Origin: Actinomycetota bacterium | GTDB taxonomy: Bacteria > Actinomycetota > Acidimicrobiia > Acidimicrobiales > Aldehydirespiratoraceae | Direction of reading: 5' to 3' | Length of the DNA stretch: 26,081 bases | Assembly: GCA_012271125.1 (NCBI GenBank) | Contig: JAAXHB010000003.1 | Coordinates: 1-26,081, forward strand | Shown here: positions 8,129 to 14,963 of the stretch, piece by piece | Numbering within the stretch: position 1 is the stretch's first letter | Layout: each line of letters starts with the position of its first letter | Program-made: the position numbers and the translations under genes | The notes under the pieces: generated by a model | Database searches by the model: none | What the model was told of the DNA's origin: nothing | What the model saw: only the letters and a program-made list of their open reading frames with translations

Positions 8129-9076
8129 CTAAGCAGATAGAGGGATCTCCGGCGACCTGAAAACCTCGTCAGCATGCCATTCGATATATTCAACCGAAGG
8201 TAGATCTTTTGGATCTTGTGTATCTGGGAGCTGGAGCCCGCTTAAAGCTCTAACTGTTTGTGTTGCTTCTCCGCTTCCCTGAAAATCTTGAGAAACCAGA
8301 ACCCTCTTGTCGGTAGTTAACCCAACCACACCTATATCAAGCAATTTGTGATGAAGGGTGCATAGAGATAGGCCGTTGTTGGTTGCATCTGGACCTTCAT
8401 GTGAGTGCCACCTAATGTGAGCAGCTTCTAGTGCAGCAGTTCCACCGCTAATGAAGCGACCATCCCATCCACACATTGCGCATTCACCTTTGTAGGCACG
8501 AATGACACGCTTCCTAAATTCGCTATCACGTTTTCTCTTGCTGCTGTGATCGTGCCTTTTGCTAGAGAGTTCGTCAATGACCAAGCCGAGTGCTTCGCAA
8601 ATATCGGCGTGAAGCGTGTCATCCCAGTGGTCGGCCAGCAATTGTCGGATTGTGGTCTGAATTAGGGCAGGGTTGTCAAGCAAAACCTTTTCATATTTCT
8701 GAGTGAGTTGCCCTACTGCCTCAAGAGTCGTGAGTTCCTTGCGCCAATAGTTGCGTGGTTCAAAAATTTCAGATCCAAGGCCTTCAACAGTTTGAACATC
8801 CCAAATGTTGTCGTTGATAAGCCGTCGAAAGGCATAATTCGGCTTGCCATCTTCAGTCTTGCTCTTTCTGCCATATGAGGCCAAGAGGCTTTTCATCTTC
8901 GTGTGGAAAGCATCGTCGTAGGCAATTTGGGACGTTTGCTTGTTCTGAAGGTTGCCCATAATGAACAGAAGGAGCAGGGGCTTATTTGGGGCACGTCTTC
9001 CTTCTCGCTTGTAAAGTGCCAAATTGTCGACCCGGTCCAGCCACTCCCGTTCATCCTTCTTATGGAAGTCATTCAT
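8129..9076 (-). CDS. HNH restriction endonuclease with sulfur-binding-like domain, copy 3
   Basis: This 315-residue protein is nearly a duplicate of copy 1. Shared stretches include LALYK(K/R)EGRRAPNKPLLLLFIM, NYAFRRLIND, EGLGSEIFEPRNYW and most of the nuclease domain. The HNH residues are CAMC (199-202), His220, NNGLSLC with Asn234, and HH (242-243). The linker between domains is a few residues shorter than in copy 1. ATG 9076 is preceded by CTAGCC, and copy 2 has the similar ATAGCC before its ATG. About 70 bases separate its stop from the start of copy 2, room for a separate promoter or a short spacer. No Shine-Dalgarno site is obvious. Inferred role: modification-dependent cleavage of incoming DNA. 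Confidence 0.85.
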   Translation of the reverse strand: MNDFHKKDEREWLDRVDNLALYKREGRRAPNKPLLLLFIMGNLQNKQTSQIAYDDAFHTKMKSLLASYGRKSKTEDGKPNYAFRRLINDNIWDVQTVEGLGSEIFEPRNYWRKELTTLEAVGQLTQKYEKVLLDNPALIQTTIRQLLADHWDDTLHADICEALGLVIDELSSKRHDHSSKRKRDSEFRKRVIRAYKGECAMCGWDGRFISGGTAALEAAHIRWHSHEGPDATNNGLSLCTLHHKLLDIGVVGLTTDKRVLVSQDFQGSGEATQTVRALSGLQLPDTQDPKDLPSVEYIEWHADEVFRSPEIPLSA

Positions 9077-9099
9077 GGCTAGTTAGTAGCTTTCACAAA

Positions 9100-10116
9100 T
9101 CACACGAAGGGGCGAGCGGGGCCCTTAAACACTTCGCGCTCATGCCATAGGATGTGATCCTCGTCAGGTGTGTGCTCGGGCAATTGTGTGTCCTCCAACG
9201 GTTTGCCGCTAAGCGCAGTAACACGCTTAGTCGTTTCGCCTCCCACAAAATCTTGCGAGACCAAGACTCGTCGTTCAACCGTCAGCCCCAGGACTCCAAA
9301 ATCGAGCAACTTGTGATGTATTGAACATAGAGCCAAGCCATTGCTGGGCTCGTCGGGCCCACCTGAGCTATGCCATCTCAGATGGGCGGCTTCTAAGGCG
9401 ACCGTCCCACCTGTACCCATTCGCCCATCCCACTTACATATTGCGCACTTGTATTCATAGGCACGCAGCACGAGTTTCCTGAAGGCAGGGTCACGTCGTT
9501 GACGCGAGTCTTGCTGATCATCTGATGAGTCTTCGCAGCTTGTGAGTGCAGCAAGCTCAGCTGAAAGCTGCATGTCCTCCATAATCGCTTGTGGCGAAAG
9601 ATCAAGCGTTAGCCCTAGCCGGTCGCAGATGTCAGCATGAAGACTTGGCGGCCAGTTCTTGTCTAGGAGTCTGCGAGCCGTAACACGGATTAGATCAGGT
9701 CGCTCAAGCAGCATTGCCTCATCGGATGCCGGCAGTCGTCCAACGGCTTCGAGCTTCTTGAGTTTGAAGCCCGAATATTCCGTACCTGACTGAAATGCTT
9801 CAATATCGGCACCTTTGTTTGTGTCGACTTGCCACAGCCTGTTGATCTCTTGGTTGCTCGTCATATACCTAAAAGCCAACTGTGGCTGTTGAGCGTCCTG
9901 CGGTCGTCCAAATGCGGAAAGGAGGTTTTCCATCTTCTTGTGGTAGGTGTCGTTATAGACGATTACAGACGTGTGGTCGTTTTGAAGTAGGGCAAGAGCG
10001 TAGAGCAGCAGTAGAGGTTTGTTAGGAGCGCGTTGACCGCCATCAGCTCTGCGCGTGTGCTGTCGGATGCCGTCGACTCGCCTGAGCCAGTCTGCTTCCT
10101 GCGAAAAATCACTCAT
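9100..10116 (-). CDS. HNH restriction endonuclease with sulfur-binding-like domain, copy 4
   Basis: First gene of the minus-strand array, 338 residues. The N-terminal domain has RAPNKPLLLL (29-38) and LAFRYMTSNQEINRLWQV (80-97). Here the YPF-type motif is LAF and four to five extra residues separate it from the LW(Q/E)V strand, so the binding pocket probably differs. The nuclease has CAIC (224-227), His245, SNGLALC with Asn259, and HH (267-268). Its C-terminus, WHEREVFKGPARPF, is the closest of the four to the closing motif of the phosphorothioate-dependent HNH family. It starts 83 bases from the divergent 563-residue DNA-binding protein, so regulation may be shared. A TAGCGT hexamer lies 11 bases before the ATG. 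The gap to copy 3 is 23 bases, consistent with an operon. Confidence 0.86.
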   Translation of the reverse strand: MSDFSQEADWLRRVDGIRQHTRRADGGQRAPNKPLLLLYALALLQNDHTSVIVYNDTYHKKMENLLSAFGRPQDAQQPQLAFRYMTSNQEINRLWQVDTNKGADIEAFQSGTEYSGFKLKKLEAVGRLPASDEAMLLERPDLIRVTARRLLDKNWPPSLHADICDRLGLTLDLSPQAIMEDMQLSAELAALTSCEDSSDDQQDSRQRRDPAFRKLVLRAYEYKCAICKWDGRMGTGGTVALEAAHLRWHSSGGPDEPSNGLALCSIHHKLLDFGVLGLTVERRVLVSQDFVGGETTKRVTALSGKPLEDTQLPEHTPDEDHILWHEREVFKGPARPFV

Positions 10117-10187
10117 CGCTGCTCAAAACGCTACCGAGTAGGTATGCCAGCACTGCGTCCGGTTGGCTTCTGCGCGACATCTAGTCA

Positions 10188-10193
10188 TAGAGT
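10188..10193 (+). promoter_or_regulatory. Leaderless-type -10 hexamer TAGAGT before 10200
   Basis: TAGAGT is followed by six bases (GAAATT) and then ATG 10200, with no Shine-Dalgarno site. TTGGCT at 10163-10168 could serve as a -35 box, but its 19-base spacing is long. The divergent HNH operon starts at 10116, so both promoters lie within about 80 bases. Confidence 0.42.
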
Positions 10194-10199
10194 GAAATT

Positions 10200-11891
10200 A
10201 TGGGTATGCCTAGCTTTAGTGACAAGCACAGCTGGATGCTCGATTTAGTGAATCAGCCAATCGATTTCGAAATATTTGACGTTAGGTCAAGAAACGCACT
10301 CATGGCACGCGGGTTTTCGACCTGGGGAGAGCTTGGCGCCCTAACCGAAGAAGCTGTAACGAATGTACCCAACCTAGGGGAGCATTCGGTTTCGCGCATT
10401 AATGGAGCCCTGACCGACTATGTACCGAGGGAGCGACTGGAGACACGGCGCAATATTCCCAACATGGAAAACGCAATGCGCTGGGCATTGTGTTTTTCCA
10501 AGAGTCCCACTCTTGGGAGCTTGTTTGCTAGTTATGAGCTCAAGGCAGGAATACCTACTGAAGCCCTTACTGAGATCAACCAGATGTTGGCAGAACCGTT
10601 GGACTCGTTTTCGGTTTGTGAAGTACCGCAAATTACAACCTTATTCAAACAACTTTGGAAAGCAATGAGCGCAACAGCCTTATTTAAAGAGCGAGAACTT
10701 TCCTCTCCAACTCCCTCCTTTCGCGTAATAGGTAAAAGTCGCGGGCTTACTGGGGAAGCAGTGCGACGTCAGATCAACCGAGACATCAAGAACATGCGCA
10801 AGTTGATCCAGACTGACGAGTTTTTAATCATTCGCTGGGCAATGGACTTGATGCGTCAAGATTTCGGTTTCGCCACACGAGCCAATTCGAAAGAAGCCAA
10901 GGCATGGCGATCTCGGGTGGGACGCACAAATATAGAGCTGCTTAGGTGGCTGTGTGGATATGAGCAGTGTGACGGATGGTATGTGATACCAGGGTCTGAG
11001 TTAGCTGATCTCGAGAACCAACTTAAGACCAGATTGGGTGATAGCTGGCTTGTGCGACAAGAAGAGGTGGATGTTGTATTGGGGAAAGTCGCTCACTTGG
11101 ATGCAGTACACAAACTTTTACCCGGTCTTGGGAAGTGGCGTGACATCGGTGATGGGTGGTGGGTTAAGTGGGATGGGACAATATTTGACAAAGCTGAACG
11201 AGTTTTGCGTTTGACATGCACACCTATGACCCCGGCTGCGTTGTCAAAAGCAGTTGGTGGCGGCACCCCACGTTCAATTCGAAACATAAGCGGAACAAGC
11301 ATGATGCGAGTCGACAAGAAGTTCCGTATTGCGCTACGAGAGTGGGGTTTAGAAGAATATGAGGGCATTCATACCGAAATTAAGCAGCGCATCGAACGTG
11401 GCGGGGGCGTTGCATCTGTAGCAGCCATCACAAAAGAGTTTGTTAACAATTTCAAGGTAAGCAAGAGTTCAGTTAACACGTATCTACACCATGAGATGTA
11501 TGAGATCGACGGTGACAAAGTTCGATTTGCTGTCGAGAAGGACTATGTGCCGTCTCCGGTAAGCCATCTTGACTATGCAGTCAAGGTTGGAAAATACTGG
11601 GGACATATTAGTCGAGTGACAGAAAACAGCTTGAAAGGCTATTCATTCTTAGTTGATCGAGACATTGCAGCTCACAACGGGATAAAGCCAGATGACTCAC
11701 TTATCGTGCCTATAAAGATTGCTGGCGAGATCGTAGGTGAAGCCTCACTCATTTGGGACCGTGCCAGCGTTGGGCGAATAATCTATGTAGGTAGGTTGAG
11801 TACGGTGCTAGTTGAGCGAAAGATAGAAACTGGCACGTACATAACTCTCATACCCACCCCAAGAGAGTGTCATGTGATCATCGCCAACTAG
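10200..11891 (+). CDS. DNA-binding protein with alpha-CTD-like HhH and sigma region 4-like HTH
   Basis: This 563-residue protein has no signal or membrane segments. Residues 24-70 (FDVRSRNALMARGFSTWGEL, then VPNLGEHSVSRI) match the helix-hairpin-helix of the RNA polymerase alpha C-terminal domain. Residues 170-203 (GKSRGLTGEAVRRQINRDIKNMRKL) resemble the helix-turn-helix of sigma-70 region 4. Residues 331-390 and 391-445 look like two winged-helix units: TPAALSKAVGGGTPRSIRN then ALREWGLEEYEGI, and ITKEFVNNFKVSKSSVNTYL. The C-terminal ~100 residues are unassigned. I recall similar actinobacterial proteins annotated as sigma-factor-like HTH proteins, with no defined role. It diverges from the four-gene HNH array, suggesting a regulator or effector in the same defence island, though that link is only positional. 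The start could also be ATG 10206. Confidence 0.75.
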   Translation: MGMPSFSDKHSWMLDLVNQPIDFEIFDVRSRNALMARGFSTWGELGALTEEAVTNVPNLGEHSVSRINGALTDYVPRERLETRRNIPNMENAMRWALCFSKSPTLGSLFASYELKAGIPTEALTEINQMLAEPLDSFSVCEVPQITTLFKQLWKAMSATALFKERELSSPTPSFRVIGKSRGLTGEAVRRQINRDIKNMRKLIQTDEFLIIRWAMDLMRQDFGFATRANSKEAKAWRSRVGRTNIELLRWLCGYEQCDGWYVIPGSELADLENQLKTRLGDSWLVRQEEVDVVLGKVAHLDAVHKLLPGLGKWRDIGDGWWVKWDGTIFDKAERVLRLTCTPMTPAALSKAVGGGTPRSIRNISGTSMMRVDKKFRIALREWGLEEYEGIHTEIKQRIERGGGVASVAAITKEFVNNFKVSKSSVNTYLHHEMYEIDGDKVRFAVEKDYVPSPVSHLDYAVKVGKYWGHISRVTENSLKGYSFLVDRDIAAHNGIKPDDSLIVPIKIAGEIVGEASLIWDRASVGRIIYVGRLSTVLVERKIETGTYITLIPTPRECHVIIAN

Positions 11892-11931
11892 CCAATTCGT
11901 GACACTTGTCCAACCGGTGACTAGCTGGAGG

Positions 11932-11943
11932 CTCAGATCTGAG
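11932..11943. promoter_or_regulatory. 12-bp perfect palindrome CTCAGATCTGAG upstream of nuoA
   Basis: A perfect 12-base palindrome lies about 90 bases before the nuoA start, between the end of the DNA-binding gene and the nuo operon. It could be an operator half-site pair for the nuo promoter. It has no T-run, so it is not a normal terminator. A chance palindrome is possible. Confidence 0.25.
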
Positions 11944-11988
11944 TCCACTGGCAGGGAACCAAACTTTCATCTCAACCAAAAGTGCTAA

Positions 11989-12010
11989 GGGGGCTTGGGG
12001 AGGGGGTGGG
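11989..12010 (+). promoter_or_regulatory. Predicted G-quadruplex in the nuo operon leader
   Basis: Four G-runs (5, 4, 5 and 3 bases) are separated by loops of 3, 1 and 1 bases, which fits the canonical G3+N1-7 quadruplex rule on the coding strand. It ends 12 bases before the TTG start of nuoA, so a folded mRNA quadruplex could affect ribosome loading. Confidence 0.55.
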
Positions 12011-12022
12011 TGATGGCTAGGC

Positions 12023-12397
12023 TTGGCAGCCGTGTCAGAGTTCCTGCGCACCTATCTGACAGTTGGCATCTTTGGCATCCTTGGCTTCGCATTGGTAGGC
12101 GCATTCTTAGGGCTTGGACGCATTTTGCGCCCCTCACGCCCAACTGCTCAAAAGATGCTGAACTACGAATCAGGCGTCGATCCGGTGGGCGATATGTGGT
12201 CCCAAGCCAACATCCGCTACTACGTTTTCGCCCTGCTGTTCGTACTTTTTGACGTCGAAGCGGTCTTCATCTTCCCGTGGGCTGCACGCCTTGAAATATA
12301 TGGGGTTTTTGGTCTTATCGAGATGTCAATATTCATCTTCATCTTGCTGCTGGGACTGTTTTACGCTTGGCGCAAGGGAATGCTGAAATGGGTCTAA
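12023..12397 (+). CDS. nuoA: NADH-quinone oxidoreductase subunit A
   Basis: Membrane subunit of complex I, 124 residues, with the three transmembrane helices expected. Diagnostic segments are YESGVDPVGD (about 48-57) in the first loop and YYVFALLFVLFDVEAVFIFPW, the conserved second helix with its acidic DVE. The subunit sits at the junction of membrane arm and quinone-binding module. An in-frame stop at 12011-12013 limits the start to TTG 12023 (product begins with Leu/Met-AAVSEFL) or GTG 12032. A better-placed ATG at 12013, just after G-rich sequence, is in another frame and cannot make NuoA. It opens the nuoABCDHIJKLMN cluster, 13 bases before nuoB. Confidence 0.92.
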   Translation: MAAVSEFLRTYLTVGIFGILGFALVGAFLGLGRILRPSRPTAQKMLNYESGVDPVGDMWSQANIRYYVFALLFVLFDVEAVFIFPWAARLEIYGVFGLIEMSIFIFILLLGLFYAWRKGMLKWV

Positions 12398-12410
12398 AGG
12401 CGACACGTAA

Positions 12411-12911
12411 ATGGGGCTAGTCGAGTCGGGCAAGGTGCCCAAGACACTGTCGTCGTTGCTCAACATGAGCCGCAAATACTCGCTTTGGGTTTACCAATGG
12501 GGTCTGGCATGTTGCGCCATCGAAATGGGTGCTGCTTTTGGCTCGCCTCGCTATGACGTGATGCGCCTTGGGGTGATCCCGTTGCCGGCGAGTCCACGCC
12601 AAGCCGATCTGGTGGTCATCTCTGGCACTGTCACCGACAAGATGGCACCAGCAGTTCGCCGCCTCTACGAACAAATGCCCGATCCAAAATACGTGATCTC
12701 GATGGGGTCCTGCGCCAACTGTGGCGGGCCGTACTGGGACAGCTACTCGGTCACCAAAGGCGTCGACCAGATCGTGCCGGTGGACGTTTACGTGCCGGGG
12801 TGCCCGCCACGGCCAGAGGCGTTGCTTGAGGGCATTGTCATGTTGCAAGAACGCATCCAAAACGAGGACATGCCGCAGCGTTGGAAAGGTGAAGCGCTTG
12901 TCGTCACCTGA
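12411..12911 (+). CDS. nuoB: NADH-quinone oxidoreductase subunit B
   Basis: Peripheral-arm subunit carrying iron-sulfur cluster N2, which passes electrons to quinone; 166 residues. All four cluster cysteines are present: the adjacent pair C34-C35 in WGLACCAIEMG, C101 in SMGSCANCGG, and C131 in VPGCPPRPEAL. GSPRYDVMRLG (44-54) is also typical. ATG 12411 follows nuoA by 13 bases, without a strong ribosome binding site. The 3' end overlaps the start of nuoC, so translation of the two is probably coupled. Confidence 0.96.
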   Translation: MGLVESGKVPKTLSSLLNMSRKYSLWVYQWGLACCAIEMGAAFGSPRYDVMRLGVIPLPASPRQADLVVISGTVTDKMAPAVRRLYEQMPDPKYVISMGSCANCGGPYWDSYSVTKGVDQIVPVDVYVPGCPPRPEALLEGIVMLQERIQNEDMPQRWKGEALVVT

Positions 12912-13728
12912 GACAACGGAGGCAACAGAATCAGCCGAGCCTGAGACGGAGTCAGCGGAGACAGAGGCGGCAGCCCAAGCTGACCCTGAAGCATTGGCTT
13001 TAGTGGAACGGGCACAGCAGCGATTCGGCGACAACCTGGCCGGCAGCCATGCCGACGAACACGGGGTAGTGCTGCGAGTAGCTCGTGATTCGTGGGCAGA
13101 TTTGGCGCAATGGTTGAAAGACGAAGGCTTTGGGCTGTTCAACTTCTTGTCGGCGATTGACTGGATGATCTCACCGTTTGGACGTGACATGGACAGCGCG
13201 GTTGACACGGCTTTAGGCAGCTCAGCTGCGACGGGTACCGGAGACAGTGATGGCGATGATGACGGTAATGATGATGACGGCAGTGATGATGACGGTGACA
13301 GCGTGGTGGAAGAAGCTGAAGGCACTGGGTTAGCAGGCGGTGACAGCCGATTCCAGCTGCTGGCTCGAGTCAACGACGTGAACTCGCATCGCTCTGTGAT
13401 CGTCAAGACCGACTTGCCCGAAGATGACCTGCGAGCACCAAGCTGGGTGCCGGTATTCGCAGGTGCGGATTGGCATGAACGTGAAACCTGGGAAATGTTT
13501 GGTATCAACTTTGAAGGACATCCAGGACTGTCGCACATTTATCTACCAGGAGACTTTGAAGGCAATCCGCTGCGCAAGGACTATCCGTTGCTGGCACGCA
13601 AAGTTAAGCCATGGCCCGGGATTGTTGACGTGGAACTGATGCCCGACGAGGGTGACGCCTCTGACAGTGACCAAGGCTCCGACGAAGGCGACGGAGAAGC
13701 GTCAGCAGCAGACGAGGAACAGAGCTAG
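12889..13728 (+). CDS. nuoC: NADH-quinone oxidoreductase subunit C with acidic insertion
   Basis: Peripheral-arm 30-kDa subunit, 279 residues from GTG 12889, longer than most stand-alone NuoC. The conserved core is present: FNFLSAIDW (84-92), the strand FQLLARVND (155-163), and the signature HERETWEMFGINFEGHPGL (196-214) followed by PLRKDYPL (227-234). Three low-complexity acidic parts are unusual: a Glu/Thr/Ala N-terminus (7-36), a central insertion (about 98-152) containing DDDGN-DDDGS-DDDGD, and an acidic tail (252-279). The central insertion falls between two core strands, so it must loop out. The start is GTG 12889 or TTG 12898; the latter has GGAAAGG eight bases upstream. Both overlap nuoB. 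The frame is open further upstream, but that part is nuoB sequence in the wrong frame. Confidence 0.92.
   Translation: MKRLSSPETTEATESAEPETESAETEAAAQADPEALALVERAQQRFGDNLAGSHADEHGVVLRVARDSWADLAQWLKDEGFGLFNFLSAIDWMISPFGRDMDSAVDTALGSSAATGTGDSDGDDDGNDDDGSDDDGDSVVEEAEGTGLAGGDSRFQLLARVNDVNSHRSVIVKTDLPEDDLRAPSWVPVFAGADWHERETWEMFGINFEGHPGLSHIYLPGDFEGNPLRKDYPLLARKVKPWPGIVDVELMPDEGDASDSDQGSDEGDGEASAADEEQS
13255..13299 (+). repeat. Three 15-bp tandem repeats in nuoC
   Basis: The units GATGATGACGGTAAT, GATGATGACGGCAGT and GATGATGACGGTGAC (13255, 13270 and 13285) encode DDDGN, DDDGS and DDDGD in the central acidic insertion of NuoC. The unit length matches short tandem duplications at the nuoD/nuoH border and at the 3' end of the hydrolase gene. 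Confidence 0.85.
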
Positions 13729-13733
13729 ATCAG

Positions 13734-14963
13734 ATGGCTGCCACAGACACGATGACCGCAGAGACACCGGCGGAGACACCAGCAACATCGGCAACAACGC
13801 CGGCTACGGCTGAGCAGATGCGCTATATCGCAGCTCAAGCTGCCGACGCCCGTGTCAACTTAGAGATCGAAACTGAGGGGATGACCCTCAACATCGGCCC
13901 GCAGCATCCAGCCACACACGGCACTCTGCGCATCATCGCCAAGCTCGACGGCGAACAAGTCGTCAGCGCCGACCCGGTAATGGGCTACATGCACCGCGGT
14001 TACGAAAAACTCGCCGAGGTGCGTACTTACCCGCAAGTAACCACGCTTATCAACCGCATCGACTGGCTTGGCAGCTTCGCCAATGAGGTCCCTTTCATCC
14101 TCGCCGCTGAACAACTAATGGAAGTCGAAGCACCGCCACGAGCGCAGTGGATTCGCACGATCCTGTTCGAGCTCAGCCGCATCGCCAACATCACCCTGTT
14201 CCTTGGTGACATGGCAGTCCAGGTCGGCGCGGTCACACCGGTTTTCTTTGCCTTCAGAGACCGTGAACATGTGCTCAACCAGATCGAAGCAGCCACAGGC
14301 GGGCGTTTCCATCCGAACTTTGACCGAATCGGCGGCCTCAAAGACGACTTGCCCGCCGGTTGGATTGGTGAAACCCGCTCAGCGATGCGCAAGATTCGCC
14401 GCTTCTGTGACGAGATCAGCGAACTCGTTGAAGGCAACGAAATATTCCAAGCTCGCACCCGAGGAATCGGCGTGATACCTGCCGAAGTTGGACTTGCCTA
14501 TGGGCTGTCGGGTGCCAACATCAGAGCTTCGGGCGTGGACTGGGACTTGCGCCGTGACAGCCCATGCGGACTGGTACATGACCAAGTCGACTGGAAAGTT
14601 TGGACCCACCCAGACGGCGACTCCTTTGCCCGTTTCTGGGTGCGCCTACAAGAAACCCGCGAAGCAACCCGCATCGTCGACCAACTGCTTGACGGCATTC
14701 CAGGCGGGCCGATAATGGCAAAAGTTCCACGCATTATCAAAGTCCCCGCCGGTGAGGCATATGTAGAAACTGAAAACCCACTCGGGTTGATGGGCTACTA
14801 TGTGATTTCCAAAGGCGGGCTGGTGCCCTTCCGGGTCAAGATTCGCTCAGCGTCGTTCTCCAACGTGTCAATCACGCCTTGGTTGCTCAAAGGCGTCTAC
14901 GTGCCTGACATCATCACCATCCTGGGCAGTCTCTACTTCATCCTCGGCGACATTGATAGATGA
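13734..14963 (+). CDS. nuoD: NADH-quinone oxidoreductase subunit D
   Basis: The 49-kDa subunit, which forms the quinone site with NuoB; 409 residues. It has IGPQHPATHGTLR (54-66), including the His62 expected to correspond to Thermus Nqo4 His38. It also has GYMHRGYEKL (84-93), PPRAQWIRTILFELSRI, the late ASGVDWDLRRDSP segment, and the closing ILGDIDR. Two points are odd. The N-terminus (1-27) is a Thr/Ala/Glu/Pro repeat not needed for the fold. And in RIDWLGSF, Trp111 stands where the quinone-binding Tyr of RMDY/RLDY is normal. ATG 13734 follows nuoC by five bases. The stop TGA overlaps an ATG (ATGA) that opens a four-codon mini-ORF before nuoH. Confidence 0.95.
   Translation: MAATDTMTAETPAETPATSATTPATAEQMRYIAAQAADARVNLEIETEGMTLNIGPQHPATHGTLRIIAKLDGEQVVSADPVMGYMHRGYEKLAEVRTYPQVTTLINRIDWLGSFANEVPFILAAEQLMEVEAPPRAQWIRTILFELSRIANITLFLGDMAVQVGAVTPVFFAFRDREHVLNQIEAATGGRFHPNFDRIGGLKDDLPAGWIGETRSAMRKIRRFCDEISELVEGNEIFQARTRGIGVIPAEVGLAYGLSGANIRASGVDWDLRRDSPCGLVHDQVDWKVWTHPDGDSFARFWVRLQETREATRIVDQLLDGIPGGPIMAKVPRIIKVPAGEAYVETENPLGLMGYYVISKGGLVPFRVKIRSASFSNVSITPWLLKGVYVPDIITILGSLYFILGDIDR

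Noticed and set aside
6074..10116. HNH array as homing endonucleases or transposon genes
   Set aside because: No intron, intein, inverted repeats or target duplications; the N-terminal KPLLLL domain and C-terminal WHxxEVF match restriction-type proteins instead.
11995..12252. Plus-strand frame with ATG 12013 after the G-rich leader
   Set aside because: Arg/Trp/His-rich, overlapping nuoA in another frame; nuoA has conserved motifs. Kept only as a possible decoy start.
12417..13538. 373-codon minus-strand frame opposite nuoB and nuoC
   Set aside because: Ser/Ala/Pro-rich shadow of GC-rich codons; nuoB and nuoC have diagnostic motifs on the plus strand.
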